This document shows, piece by piece, positions 26,401 through 34,950 of a stretch of 64,000 bases of DNA. The notes under the pieces were generated by a model. That model was given only the letters and a program-made list of their open reading frames with translations, made no database searches and was not told the DNA's origin. Made by a program: the position numbers and the translations under genes. Source of the stretch: Mitsuaria sp. 7 (lineage in GTDB: Bacteria; Pseudomonadota; Gammaproteobacteria; Burkholderiales; Burkholderiaceae_C); NCBI RefSeq assembly GCF_001653795.1, contig NZ_CP011514.1, positions 3,490,279-3,554,278 of the forward strand, in the 5' to 3' direction. Within the stretch, counting starts at the first letter, position 1; the number at the start of each line of letters is the position of its first letter.

Positions 26401-29280
26401 TCAGGACGCCAGCAGCGCGTCGGCGCGCGCGAGCACGGGCCAAGGCAGCGTGTCCCGCCAGCGCGAGCGCACCTCCCGCAGGGCGTCGAGGTCCGCGGCC
26501 GTTGCATCGGGCAGCTCGCAGAGCGTCAGCCGGGCGACGAGTTCCGCCGTCAGCGCGCCCTGCTCCCGCGCGATGCGGGCCGACGTCCCGGCCGCCGAAC
26601 GCGCGCCGGCGTGGTCGCCTTCGCGCGCGGCCAGCGTGGCGTCCGACACCCACAGGTCGGGCAGATGGAGCGTCTCACCCAGCCGCTCAGCCATCTCGAA
26701 ACCCTCCGCCAGATGGCGCCGCGCGGCGTCCGTATCGCCGGCGGCGAGCGCCGCGTCGACGGCCATCCGCTGCAGCCCGGACGCCTCGAACCACGCGCCG
26801 GTGGCCGCGTGGGCGGCGCAGCCCGCCTCGACCTCGCGCAAGCCCGTCACGGCGTCGCCGGTACAGGCACGGGCCCATCCGAGCATCGCCAGGCTCGGGC
26901 CCTCGCCCTGCCCCAGCTGATGCTCGCGCACCAGCTCGCGCATGCGCACAGTCCGGGTCATCACCGCCTCGGCGCGATCGAAACGCACGTCGACGATGCT
27001 GGCGCAACGCGCCGTGAAGCCGCGCATCACCGGCAGCCCGATCTTGACGGCATGCGCGACGGCAGCGGCGGCCCACTCGGTGGCGATCTCGCCGTCGCCG
27101 ACGCAGGCGTGGGCGACCGCTCCGACGCCCAACGCCAGTGCGGAGGGGTCATGCAGCACGGTCGGCGGAAGACGCGGATGCCCCAGGGCCTCGGTGAGCG
27201 CACGCGCCTCATGCACGAGCGGCAGCACCTCGCGCAGGCGTCCGCGCTGCAGCAGCGTGACGGCCAGGGACACGGCGCCCGCCGCGCGCAGCAGGTCGTC
27301 GTCGAAGACGTCGGCGGCCACGCGCAGCCGCAGCGCGATCGCCTCGGCCTGCAGGTACTCGCCGCTGGCGATGAACATCCAGACCAGGCCCGTCATCACC
27401 CAGGCGCGATGCTGGGTCGGCGGCAGCATCTCGCAGAGCGCCGCGCAGCGCAGATAGGCCTCGCGACCTTCCGGCGTCGTCACGCCGGTCGACTGGGCGA
27501 GCGACGCGCCGCGCATCTGCTGCAGCGCCAGTTCGACCACGCAGCGGGCCTCGCCGTCGGGGCAGCGATCGAGCAGGGCCAGGCCCCGCGTGACGAGCAG
27601 CAGCGCCTCCCGCGGCGCGAAGCGCCCGAGCGCACGCTCCCCCGCGGCCGCGTAGGCGCTCATGGCGGCGAGCGCCTCCAGCCCGCGCTCGTGGTGCAGC
27701 GCGAGCGCGGCGGCGAAGGTCTCGATCCGGTCCGCGCGCAGCTGCCCCAGCGCGGCCGCGGCCCGCCGATGCAGGCCCACGCGTGTGGACGGTGCGATCC
27801 GCTGATAGAGCGCCTGCCGGTACAGCGCATGGCGGAACGCGAAGCGCGACTCCAGCGTGCCGTCCGCGAGCGTCTCCAGCACCGAGTGCGCGAGCCAGGC
27901 CTGACGCCGGGCCAGCTCATCGCACTGCATCGCCACGACCGCGGCATCCAGGCCCAGCATCGCGGCGACGATGGAACACTCGAACTCGACGCCGCAGACG
28001 GCGGCGGCTTCCAGCAACGTTGCCGCTTCGGGCGCGAGCCGCGCGCGCTGACGCTCGATGACGCCGGCGAGCGAGTCCGGCACGGGCCAGTCGTCGGAGG
28101 ACGCCGCCTCGCTTGACGCGGCGGCGAGCTCATCGATCGCGTTGGCGACGAAGAGCGGCAGCCCGTCGGTCTGTCGATGAAGGCGTCGCACATGCGCCTC
28201 GTCGGCCACAAGGCCGGGCCGATGGCGCGAGAGATAGACGGCGAGCTCGGCTTCGCTGAACGGGTCGAGGAGCAATTCCTCGCAGAGCCTGCGGGCGCGC
28301 AGTTCGTGGCGAAGGCCGTTGAGCGGATGCTCGCTGGCGACGAGCTCGGGCGTCCGGTAGGTCGCGATCCACATCAGCCGCGCAGGCGGCCGGCGACGCG
28401 CGACGTGGTCGATCAAGCGGACGGTCGCCTCGTCGCACCAGTGCAGGTCCTCGGTGACGAGCAGCAGCGGGCGCACGGCGGTGAGCTGCTCCACGAGCTC
28501 CGAGAACTCGCGCAGCATGCGGTCCTGGGTCGAGTTCGCGAGGCCGGCCTGCAGGCGCTCCTGCTCGTCGCGGTCGATGAGCCAGGGCAGCTGCAGCAGC
28601 CAGGTCGGCGCGACGCGACGCAACAGCGCGATGAGCGAGGCGTCCGTCCGCGCGAGGCCGGCGAGCGCATCCAGCACGGGCAGGTAGGGCTCGCCCTCGC
28701 CGACCTGCTCGATGCACTGGCCGTGCGCGGTGGCCGCGTCGCCGAGCGCGGCGACGAAGGCGTCGATCATCGCGGTCTTGCCGATGCCGGCTTCACCGGC
28801 GACACAGCACAGTTGCCGTTGCCCGCCTGAGGCGCGCGCCCAGGCGGCGTGAAGGCGCGCAAGTTCGGCCTCGCGGCCGATGAGACCGGACGACTCGACC
28901 ATCGACGTCGCGGCTTCGCGTTCAGCGCCACCGTCCGACTCGCCGTTCCGATCGCCTTCGACCGGCCCGATGAAGCGATACCCGCGGCGCGAGGCGGTCT
29001 CCACCCAGCGCGGGCTCTTCGCATCGTCGCCGAGCGCGGCGCGCAGTTCGCTGATCGTCGTCTTGAGGACGGATTCGCTGACGTGCCGATGTCCCCAGAC
29101 GGCATCAAGCAACGCGTCCTTGGTGACGAGCTGCCCGGCGTTGCGCAGCAGTTCCGCGAGCACGCCGAAGGCCTTGGGCGCGAGCCCGACTGCCCGGCCG
29201 TCGGCCAGCAGCCGCGCGTCCGCCTCATCGAAGGCGAAGGGGCCGAAGCGCAGTGACAGAGGAGTTCGGGGATCGTCCAT
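26401..29280 (-). CDS. Winged-helix/AAA ATPase transcriptional regulator
   Basis: A 959-residue protein. Residues about 5-105 form an OmpR/PhoB-type winged helix (PKAFGVLAELLRNAGQLVTKDALLDAVWG, then SRRGYRFIGPV). An AAA/STAND-like ATPase follows, with Walker A GEAGIGKT near 160 and LLLVTEDLHWCDEATVRLIDH as Walker B. The C-terminal half is helical and TPR-like. This build is like CadC-winged-helix fused to a MalT/LuxR-type ATPase, and there is no receiver domain. The signal is unknown. It is 118 nt upstream of the efflux operon on the same strand, so control of that operon is a plausible inference; co-transcription is also possible. Confidence 0.9.
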   Translation of the reverse strand: MDDPRTPLSLRFGPFAFDEADARLLADGRAVGLAPKAFGVLAELLRNAGQLVTKDALLDAVWGHRHVSESVLKTTISELRAALGDDAKSPRWVETASRRGYRFIGPVEGDRNGESDGGAEREAATSMVESSGLIGREAELARLHAAWARASGGQRQLCCVAGEAGIGKTAMIDAFVAALGDAATAHGQCIEQVGEGEPYLPVLDALAGLARTDASLIALLRRVAPTWLLQLPWLIDRDEQERLQAGLANSTQDRMLREFSELVEQLTAVRPLLLVTEDLHWCDEATVRLIDHVARRRPPARLMWIATYRTPELVASEHPLNGLRHELRARRLCEELLLDPFSEAELAVYLSRHRPGLVADEAHVRRLHRQTDGLPLFVANAIDELAAASSEAASSDDWPVPDSLAGVIERQRARLAPEAATLLEAAAVCGVEFECSIVAAMLGLDAAVVAMQCDELARRQAWLAHSVLETLADGTLESRFAFRHALYRQALYQRIAPSTRVGLHRRAAAALGQLRADRIETFAAALALHHERGLEALAAMSAYAAAGERALGRFAPREALLLVTRGLALLDRCPDGEARCVVELALQQMRGASLAQSTGVTTPEGREAYLRCAALCEMLPPTQHRAWVMTGLVWMFIASGEYLQAEAIALRLRVAADVFDDDLLRAAGAVSLAVTLLQRGRLREVLPLVHEARALTEALGHPRLPPTVLHDPSALALGVGAVAHACVGDGEIATEWAAAAVAHAVKIGLPVMRGFTARCASIVDVRFDRAEAVMTRTVRMRELVREHQLGQGEGPSLAMLGWARACTGDAVTGLREVEAGCAAHAATGAWFEASGLQRMAVDAALAAGDTDAARRHLAEGFEMAERLGETLHLPDLWVSDATLAAREGDHAGARSAAGTSARIAREQGALTAELVARLTLCELPDATAADLDALREVRSRWRDTLPWPVLARADALLAS

Positions 29281-29347
29281 GGCGGCGGAATTATCGACCT
29301 GCCCGGAGTCGCGCGCAGGACCACAGGCAGGGGTCTCCAGAAAGCAG

Positions 29348-29374
29348 AACGCCCGGCACGGGCCGGGCGTTTTC
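29348..29374 (-). terminator. Terminator-like hairpin after membrane peptide 1
   Basis: Stem acgcccggc / gccgggcgt with a 4-nt loop, T-rich on both sides. The same hairpin recurs at 30404-30428 and, with small changes, at 31447-31476, each time about 65 to 90 nt after a copy of the small peptide gene. Confidence 0.7.
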
Positions 29375-29438
29375 TGGGAGCGGGGGAGGCGGTGTCAGCC
29401 GGAGCCTCGCTCCATCGATACAGCGAAACCGTCAGGCC

Positions 29439-29693
29439 TTACTGGGCCAAAGCGATCTGGCCCACGTCGGCCGACGTGTCGCGGCGGCCGGTGATGTAGA
29501 CGGTGGGCAGCTGTTCGCGCTTGGCGGTGATGACCACCGGTTCCAGCGTGATGATGGAAGCGCGCATTTCGCGCTGACCTTCGGCGTGGGCGATGCCCAG
29601 GCCCAGCACCACAGCGGCCACGGCACCGAAGAGGACGGCCTTGACGGTGGTGTTGGTGGCGGAAGAGATCTGCAGGCGGGCGGTGTGGGTCAT
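29439..29693 (-). CDS. 84-residue membrane-anchored peptide, copy 1
   Basis: Small protein with one N-terminal hydrophobic segment (VKAVLFGAVAAVVLGLGIAHA, residues about 17-37), either a signal peptide or an anchor. A conserved periplasmic tail follows: GQREMRASIITLEPVVITAKRE, then QLPTVYITGRR. I recognise the LPTVxITGRR tail as a pattern seen in short Burkholderiales proteins, with no assigned function. It is nearly identical to copies at 30494-30748 and 31542-31793. It lies downstream of the DUF4148 gene at 29899-30231, with a conserved hairpin leader just before its start and a terminator after it. A ribosome site (caggagaacgac) precedes the ATG. Confidence 0.78.
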   Translation of the reverse strand: MTHTARLQISSATNTTVKAVLFGAVAAVVLGLGIAHAEGQREMRASIITLEPVVITAKREQLPTVYITGRRDTSADVGQIALAQ

Positions 29694-29719
29694 GTCGTTC
29701 TCCTGAAGCGGTTTGCTGT

Positions 29720-29746
29720 GTCGATGGAGTCAGTGTCGTCATCGAC
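29720..29746 (-). repeat. Conserved 27-bp hairpin leader, copy 1 of 3
   Basis: gtcgatg and catcgac form a 7-bp stem around a 13-nt loop. The identical 27 bp occur at 30775-30801 and 31820-31846, always 27 nt before the start codon of the small peptide gene. Probably an RNA leader or operator. Confidence 0.8.
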
Positions 29747-29898
29747 CCGGCCGCTTGCGAGCCCCAGGAGACGAAGCTCCACGGCGGCGGCGTGAACTGC
29801 ATCTGCGGCAGACAAACGGGAGCGGCTCCAGGCCGTCATCAAAGGGAAACGCCGCCAGGACCTGCGTCCTGGCGGCGTTGCGCGGGGGGCTTCAAGTC

Positions 29899-30231
29899 TC
29901 AGCGGGCGGACACACCTTCGACGACGGCGCCCTTGCCTTCCTTGGCGGCGAAGCGCTGCACCAGTTCGGCGTACTTCGGCGAGGACTTGAGCGCCGCATA
30001 GCGGGCTTCAGCCTGCGTGCGCTGGGTGGCGTTCAGCGCGAAGTCTTCGGTGCGGTCCACGGCAGCCAGGCCGGACTCGCGATAGATCTCCAGATCGGCC
30101 AGCACTTCAGCGCGGCGCTTCTGGCTTTGCGTGATGGGGTCGAGGTGGCTGTAGCTCTGCGCGAAGACCGGCGAGGCGGCGGCCGACAGGACGATCAACG
30201 CGGCGGCGATCAGGGTCTTGGTGGTGGTCAT
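29899..30231 (-). CDS. DUF4148 domain protein, copy a
   Basis: A 110-residue secreted protein of the Burkholderiales-specific DUF4148 family. Signal peptide LIAAALIVLSAAASPVFAQ, then the core SYSHLDPITQSQKRRAEVLADLEIYRESGL, in which the family's TRAQVLAEL-type helix is seen. A basic, charged tail ends in VEGVSAR. The function is unknown; many members are induced by stress or sit in tandem families. The start at 30231 has ggaacc just upstream on the coding strand. It is followed by the 84-residue peptide gene and forms a two-gene cassette repeated at 30494-31283. Confidence 0.88.
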   Translation of the reverse strand: MTTTKTLIAAALIVLSAAASPVFAQSYSHLDPITQSQKRRAEVLADLEIYRESGLAAVDRTEDFALNATQRTQAEARYAALKSSPKYAELVQRFAAKEGKGAVVEGVSAR

Positions 30232-30403
30232 GATGGTTCCTTCGAGAGGGCGTGGAGGTGGGTGTCTGGTATCGGAGCCGGCTTCGTCTGCCGTTGACTG
30301 AACAATAGAAGGCGGCCCGCTCTGCATAAATACGGAGGGACGCAATGGATGGATGCAGTGGCAGCAACAATCCGATTCGCAGGAAGGGGACGCCAGAATG
30401 CAG

Positions 30404-30428
30404 AACGCCCGGCACAGGCCGGGCGTTT
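30404..30428 (-). terminator. Terminator-like hairpin after membrane peptide 2
   Basis: aacgcccggc / gccgggcgtt stem, the same element as at 29348. It lies between peptide copy 2 and DUF4148 copy a, so the two cassettes are probably separate transcripts. Confidence 0.7.
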
Positions 30429-30493
30429 GCGGGGAGCGGGAGGGCGGTGTCAGCCGGAGCCTCGCTCCATCGATACAGCGAAACCGTCAGGCC

Positions 30494-30748
30494 TTACTGG
30501 GCCGAAGCGATCTGGACCGCGTCCGCCGACGTGTCGCGGCGACCGGTGATGTAGACGGTCGGCAGCTGTTCGCGCTTGGCGGTGATGACCACCGGATCCA
30601 GCGTGATGATCGAGGCGCGCATCTCGCGCTGACCTTCGGCGCGGGCGATGCCCAGGCCCAGCACCACAGCGGCCACGGCGCCGAAGAGGACGGCCTTGAC
30701 GGTGGTGTTGGTAGCGGAAGAGATCTGCAGGCGGGCGGTGTGGGTCAT
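30494..30748 (-). CDS. 84-residue membrane-anchored peptide, copy 2
   Basis: Differs from copy 1 in only a handful of residues (IARAEGQ for IAHAEGQ, ITLDP for ITLEP, and a changed tail TSADAVQIASAQ). It has the same hydrophobic segment, ribosome site and hairpin leader. High DNA identity extends from the leader through the terminator, so this is a recent tandem duplication of the cassette. Function unknown. Confidence 0.78.
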   Translation of the reverse strand: MTHTARLQISSATNTTVKAVLFGAVAAVVLGLGIARAEGQREMRASIITLDPVVITAKREQLPTVYITGRRDTSADAVQIASAQ

Positions 30749-30774
30749 GTCGTTCTCCTGAAGCGGTTTGCTGT

Positions 30775-30801
30775 GTCGATGGAGTCAGTGTCGTCATCGA
30801 C
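30775..30801 (-). repeat. Conserved 27-bp hairpin leader, copy 2 of 3
   Basis: Identical to the elements at 29720 and 31820; same distance to the start of the peptide gene. Confidence 0.8.
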
Positions 30802-30953
30802 GCGGCTCCTTTCGAGGGGCAGGAGACGAAGCCGCATGGCGGCGGCGTGAACTGCATCAGCGACGGACAAACGGAAAGCGCCATCAGGCGCTTTCAATGA
30901 GAAACGCCGCCGGGACCTGCGTCCGGGCGGCGCTGCGGGGGCTGGATCGGCGC

Positions 30954-31283
30954 TCAGCGGGCGGAGACGCCTTCCGTGACGGCGCCCTTGCCTTCCTTCG
31001 CGGCGAAGCGCTGCACCAGCGCGGCGTACTTCGGCGAGACCTTCAGTTCTGCGTAGCGGGCTTCCGCCTTGGCGCGCTGGTTCAGTTCCAGCGAGGTGTC
31101 TTCTGTGCGGTCGACGGCGGCCAAGCCCGACTCACGATAGATCTCCAGGTCGGCCAGCACTTCAGCGCGGCTCTTCTGGCTCTGCGTGATCGGGTCGAGG
31201 TGGCTGTAGCTCTGCGCGAAGGCCGGCACGGCGGCGGCGGACAGGGCGATCAGGGCGGTGGCGATCAGGGTCTTGGCGGTCAT
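30954..31283 (-). CDS. DUF4148 domain protein, copy b
   Basis: A 109-residue paralogue of copy a. Same signal peptide pattern (LIATALIALSAAAVPAFAQ) and the same SYSHLDPITQSQK-x-RAEVLADLEIYR core. It differs mainly in the DTSLELNQRAKAEARYAELK segment. It is the first gene of the second cassette, upstream of peptide copy 2. Divergence from copy a is greater than that between the two peptide genes. Start chosen at 31283 by alignment to copy a. Confidence 0.88.
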   Translation of the reverse strand: MTAKTLIATALIALSAAAVPAFAQSYSHLDPITQSQKSRAEVLADLEIYRESGLAAVDRTEDTSLELNQRAKAEARYAELKVSPKYAALVQRFAAKEGKGAVTEGVSAR

Positions 31284-31446
31284 GATGGTTTCCTTTGAGA
31301 GAGCGTTGGATCGGGGTGTATGGGGTCTTGGGCCGGCTTCGTTTGCCGATGACTGAAGGTTAGGTCCGGGCCCCGTCTGGATAAACGGCCCGCGTCGCAA
31401 TGGGCCGTTGTGATCGCCGCAACAATCGCCCGCGCTCGGCACAAAG

Positions 31447-31476
31447 CAAGACGCCCGGCATGAGCCGGGCGTCTTG
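31447..31476 (-). terminator. Terminator-like hairpin after membrane peptide 3
   Basis: caagacgcccggc / gccgggcgtcttg, a 13-bp perfect stem with a 4-nt loop. Same core as the other two cassette terminators, with a longer stem. Confidence 0.72.
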
Positions 31477-31541
31477 CATGGGAGCGAACCGAAGTCGTCA
31501 GTCCGTGGATCGCTCCACCGATACAGCGCGACCTGGGACGT

Positions 31542-31793
31542 TCACTCGGCCAAGGCGACTTGCGTGTCGACCGCGTCGGCGCTGCGGCGGCCCGTGATGT
31601 AGACGGTCGGCAGCTGTTCGCGCTTCACGGAGATCACCACCGGATCCAGCGTGACGATCGAGGCGCGCATCTCGCGCTGGCCTTGTGCATGAGCGATCCC
31701 GAGGCCCAGGGCCAGCGCCGCGATGGCACCGAAGGCGACGGCCTTGACGGTGGTGCTGGTGGCGGAAGTGATGCTGAGGCGGGTGGCGTTCAT
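31542..31793 (-). CDS. 83-residue membrane-anchored peptide, copy 3
   Basis: The most diverged of the three paralogues: hydrophobic segment VKAVAFGAIAALALGLGIAHA, tail GQREMRASIVTLDPVVISVKRE, QLPTVYITGRR and a different end (SADAVDTQVALAE). It has no DUF4148 gene directly upstream; the next gene in that direction is a divergent acetyltransferase. It keeps the same hairpin leader and a ribosome site (aggagatcgac). This may be the ancestral copy, or one that has lost its partner. Confidence 0.76.
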   Translation of the reverse strand: MNATRLSITSATSTTVKAVAFGAIAALALGLGIAHAQGQREMRASIVTLDPVVISVKREQLPTVYITGRRSADAVDTQVALAE

Positions 31794-31819
31794 GTCGATC
31801 TCCTGAAGGCGTTGGCTGT

Positions 31820-31846
31820 GTCGATGGAGTCAGTGTCGTCATCGAC
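31820..31846 (-). repeat. Conserved 27-bp hairpin leader, copy 3 of 3
   Basis: Identical to the elements at 29720 and 30775 although the peptide gene behind it has diverged, which suggests selection on the leader. Confidence 0.8.
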
Positions 31847-31962
31847 CCGGCTGCTTGCGAGCGACAGGAGACGAAGCTGCGCGGCGGCGGCGTGAACTGC
31901 ATCTGCGGCGGACAAACGGGAGCTGCTCCCAACCACGACGAGCGACTGGCTAGACTCCCCCG

Positions 31963-32439
31963 ATGCCCACCTCCCTCCGCCTCGTCGACATCACGCGCGA
32001 CAACTTCGACGCCGTCGCTTGCCTAGCGGTCCATGACCACCAGCGCGACTTCCTGGCCAGCAACTCGTACTCGATCGCTGAAGCGAGCTTCAACCCCGCG
32101 CTCCGGACGCGAGCGGTCTTCGTGGAAGACCGTCCCGTCGGATTCATCATGTACGTCGTTCCGGAGGCGGATGACGACGAGCCGGGCTGCTATGGCATCT
32201 GGCGGTTCATGATCGACCGCGCCTGCCAGGGCTTCGGATACGGACGGGCCGCCCTGTCTGCGGTGCTCCGCGAGATCGAGTCCAACGGCGACGCCATCAA
32301 GATCTTCATCAGCTACAAGCAGGACAACGAATTCGCGAAGCGCTTCTACGAAAGCTTCGGATTCGAGGAGGACGGGATCGATTCAGACTCCAACGAGATG
32401 GTGGCGGCGCTCGACCCGAGACGCGGTCGGCCCGGCTGA
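31963..32439 (+). CDS. GNAT family N-acetyltransferase
   Basis: A 158-residue acetyl-CoA-dependent acetyltransferase. The fold is read from LRLVDITRDNFDAV at the N-terminus, VGFIMYVVPE in the central sheet, the acetyl-CoA loop RACQGFGYGRAAL near residue 86-98, and the end FAKRFYESFGFEED. The overall pattern is close to SpeG-like spermidine acetyltransferases, but the substrate cannot be fixed from sequence. It is divergent from peptide copy 3 and followed by a terminator-like hairpin before the TPP riboswitch. Confidence 0.9.
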   Translation: MPTSLRLVDITRDNFDAVACLAVHDHQRDFLASNSYSIAEASFNPALRTRAVFVEDRPVGFIMYVVPEADDDEPGCYGIWRFMIDRACQGFGYGRAALSAVLREIESNGDAIKIFISYKQDNEFAKRFYESFGFEEDGIDSDSNEMVAALDPRRGRPG

Positions 32440-32475
32440 AAAGTGGGAATTGACGCTCGACTAGAATCACCACCA

Positions 32476-32500
32476 CTCGCCGGCCCGTCCGGCGAGTTTC
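32476..32500 (+). terminator. Terminator-like hairpin after the acetyltransferase
   Basis: ctcgccgg / ccggcgag stem with a 5-nt loop and a short ttt tail, immediately before the TPP riboswitch aptamer. It could end the acetyltransferase transcript, which would mean the riboswitch needs its own promoter very close by, or it could be part of the riboswitch transcript. Confidence 0.5.
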
Positions 32501-32501
32501 G

Positions 32502-32588
32502 CTAGGGGTGCTGCACCATCGATCCGTCGACGGCGCGGCTGAGAAAGTCCCTTTGAACCTGATTGAGGTAATCCTCGCGCAGGGAAGC
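32502..32588 (+). promoter_or_regulatory. TPP riboswitch (THI element)
   Basis: The aptamer landmarks are all present: ggggtgc at 32505, ctgaga at 32539, ccctttgaacctgat around 32549-32563 and ggtaatcctcgcgcagggaa at the end. This RNA binds thiamine pyrophosphate and lowers expression of the gene behind it. About 25 nt downstream, gcacgccg / cggcgtgc (32614-32638) can form a hairpin that may be the expression platform. The regulated gene is the TonB-dependent receptor at 32683. Confidence 0.94.
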
Positions 32589-32682
32589 ATGCCTTCGACA
32601 CGCCTCGTGTCCCGCACGCCGCCTTCTCATCGGCGTGCCCGGTTTGCCCACCTGCCATCGCATTTCTGGCTTCGGCACATCG

Positions 32683-34914
32683 ATGGCAACTTCGTCCGCT
32701 CTGAATTCCTTCCCGCTGCACCGGCTCGCGATCGCGCTGATCGCCGGCGGCGTCTCGCTCCATGCCGCTGCGCAGTCGACAACGCCGGCCGACGCACCCG
32801 GCAACGCGGTCGCCAACACTGCGGCGACCGCCCCCGCCCTGCCCAGCGTCGTCGTCAAGGGCACGTCCGAAGCGCCCGTGATGGCCGGCGGCTTCGGCGA
32901 CACGCCCGTCGCCAAGCTCCCGATCCAGGCCAGCATCGTCACCGCCGAGCAGCTCACCGACCGCGGCCTGTTCAACCTCGCCGGGCTGACGCTGCTCGAC
33001 GCGAGCGTGGGCGACTCGTACAACTCCGCGGGCTACGTCTCCTATCTGAAGATCCGCGGCTACGACCTCGACAACCGCTTCAACTACCGCCGCGACGGCC
33101 TGCCGATCAACGCCGAGACCGCCCTGTCGCTCGCCAACAAGAGCAGCGCCGAGATCATCAAGGGCACGACCGGCATCCAGGCCGGTACCAGCGCCCCGGG
33201 CGGCCTGGTGAACCTCGTCGTGAAGCGTCCGACGGTGGAGCTCACCAGCGTGCGCCTGGGCGTGAGCGAGCGCGGCACGATCGAGTCCGCGATGGACTGG
33301 AGCCACCGCTTCGGCGACGGACACGGCAACGACAAGGCCTTCGGCCTGCGCGTCAACATCGAGGCCGCCAAGCTGCGCCCCGAACTGCGCGACGCCGACG
33401 GCCATCGCTGGTTGATGGCCGTCGCCGGCGACTGGCGCGTCACGCGCGACACGCTGGTCGAGGCGGAGGTCGAGATCAGCCGCCAATCCCAGCCGAGCCA
33501 GCCCGGCTTCAGCCTGCTCGGCGACAAGCTGCCCGACGCGAAGGCCATCGATCCGCGCATCAACCTGAACAACCAGTCGTGGAGTCAGCCGGTGGTCTTC
33601 GAAGGCCGCACCGCCTCGCTGCGCGTGCAGCATCAGCTGAACGCCGACTGGAAGCTGCAGGCGCACGCGGCGATCCAGCGTCTGGTGAACGACGACCGCC
33701 TCGCCTATCCGTTCGGCTGCACCGCGGGCGACGGCACCTACTACCCGAGCACCTACTGCCCCGACGGCACCTTCGATCAATACGACTTCCGCAGCGACAA
33801 CGAGCATCGCAACAGCGATGCGCTCGACCTGTCCGCGCAAGGCAAGCTGAGCCTGCTCGGCATGGAGCACCAGATCACGACGGGCGTGCTGTTCTCGCGC
33901 TACAAGAGCCGGCTGCAGGGCCAGGCCTACAACTGGGCGGGCACCGGCAACATCTGGGGCACGCTGCCGACGGTCGCCGACCCGACGCTGGGTGCGACCA
34001 ACACGGACCGCACCGAGCGCAGCACCGAGTTCTACTTCCGCGACGCGATGCAGTTCAGCGCGCAGTGGCAGGGCTGGCTGGGCCTGCGCCACACGCGGCT
34101 GGATCGCGATTCGTTCAAGGTCAACGTGCCTGCCGGCGAGGACAACGAAGCGACGAGCTATCGCCAGTCGGTCACCACGCCGTGGCTGGGCGTGAGCTAC
34201 GCGATCGATCCTCAACTGCTGGCGTATGCGAGCTGGGGTGAAGGCGTCGAATCGGCCGTCGCGCCCAACCTGCCGATCTACGCGAATGCCGGTCGACCGC
34301 TGGCGGCGATCCGCAGCAAGCAATGGGAGATCGGTCTGAAGTCGGGCAGCCGCACGGTGGACTGGTCGATCAACTACTTCGACATCAGCAAGCCGGCGAC
34401 GAACGATGTGCCGGTGGTGGTGGGCGGCGCCGACATGCTCGAGAGCCGCATCGACGGCAAGCAGAACCATCGCGGCGTGGAAGCGCAGGCCGACCTGAAG
34501 TGGACGGGCGGCGGCCTGATGGCGAGCGGCATGAAGCTGCACGCGCGTCGCGACGGCAGCGCGGACGCGACGCTCAACGGCCTGAAGCCGACGAACGTGC
34601 CGGAGACGGTGCTGAAGCTGCAGGCGCGGCAGAGCGCGGGCCTCCCCGGGCTGGAGCTGCAGGCAGGCGTGGTCTACGAAGGCAAGCGCATGGTGGTGCC
34701 GGACAACTCGGTGGCGATCCCGAGCTGGACGCGACTGGACCTGGGCGCGCGCTACGAGCAGAACGTCGGGCGGCAACTGCTGATCTGGCGGGTCGGCGTG
34801 GACAACGTGACGGACCGTCGCGCGTGGCGGGAGTCGCCTTATCAATACGGCCACGTCTACCTGTACCCGCTCGCCAATCGCACGTGGCGTGCGTCGGTGG
34901 AGTGGGTCTTGTGA
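32683..34914 (+). CDS. TonB-dependent receptor, probable thiamine (or precursor) transporter
   Basis: A 743-residue outer-membrane receptor. Signal peptide to about residue 31. The plug domain at about 60-190 has LPSVVVKG as TonB-box-like start, LKIRGYDLDNRFNYRRDGLPI, and IEIIKGTTGIQAG-type plug end (here AEIIKGTTGIQAGTSAPGG). A 22-strand beta-barrel follows, ending in a conserved aromatic strand (YLYPLANRTWRASVEWVL). By similarity it would be called a siderophore receptor. The TPP riboswitch before it argues for uptake of thiamine or its precursors across the outer membrane (inference). The ATG at 32683 gives a clean signal peptide; a GTG at 32635 lies inside the putative expression-platform hairpin. 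Confidence 0.93.
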   Translation: MATSSALNSFPLHRLAIALIAGGVSLHAAAQSTTPADAPGNAVANTAATAPALPSVVVKGTSEAPVMAGGFGDTPVAKLPIQASIVTAEQLTDRGLFNLAGLTLLDASVGDSYNSAGYVSYLKIRGYDLDNRFNYRRDGLPINAETALSLANKSSAEIIKGTTGIQAGTSAPGGLVNLVVKRPTVELTSVRLGVSERGTIESAMDWSHRFGDGHGNDKAFGLRVNIEAAKLRPELRDADGHRWLMAVAGDWRVTRDTLVEAEVEISRQSQPSQPGFSLLGDKLPDAKAIDPRINLNNQSWSQPVVFEGRTASLRVQHQLNADWKLQAHAAIQRLVNDDRLAYPFGCTAGDGTYYPSTYCPDGTFDQYDFRSDNEHRNSDALDLSAQGKLSLLGMEHQITTGVLFSRYKSRLQGQAYNWAGTGNIWGTLPTVADPTLGATNTDRTERSTEFYFRDAMQFSAQWQGWLGLRHTRLDRDSFKVNVPAGEDNEATSYRQSVTTPWLGVSYAIDPQLLAYASWGEGVESAVAPNLPIYANAGRPLAAIRSKQWEIGLKSGSRTVDWSINYFDISKPATNDVPVVVGGADMLESRIDGKQNHRGVEAQADLKWTGGGLMASGMKLHARRDGSADATLNGLKPTNVPETVLKLQARQSAGLPGLELQAGVVYEGKRMVVPDNSVAIPSWTRLDLGARYEQNVGRQLLIWRVGVDNVTDRRAWRESPYQYGHVYLYPLANRTWRASVEWVL

Positions 34915-34938
34915 AGGTGTGATTTTTCTGTGTATACT
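34909..34938 (+). promoter_or_regulatory. Promoter of the first tRNA-Asn gene
   Basis: TTGTGA (34909-34914, overlapping the receptor stop codon), an 18-bp spacer and TATACT (34933-34938), 12 nt before the tRNA. A good sigma70 match. Confidence 0.6.
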
Positions 34939-34950
34939 CTTAGGCTCTGA

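Noticed and set aside
29395..29802. Open frame MQFTPPPWSF... conserved in all three peptide leaders
   Set aside because: Similarity among the copies follows from DNA duplication. The frame then runs antiparallel to codon preference through the peptide gene and has no ribosome site.
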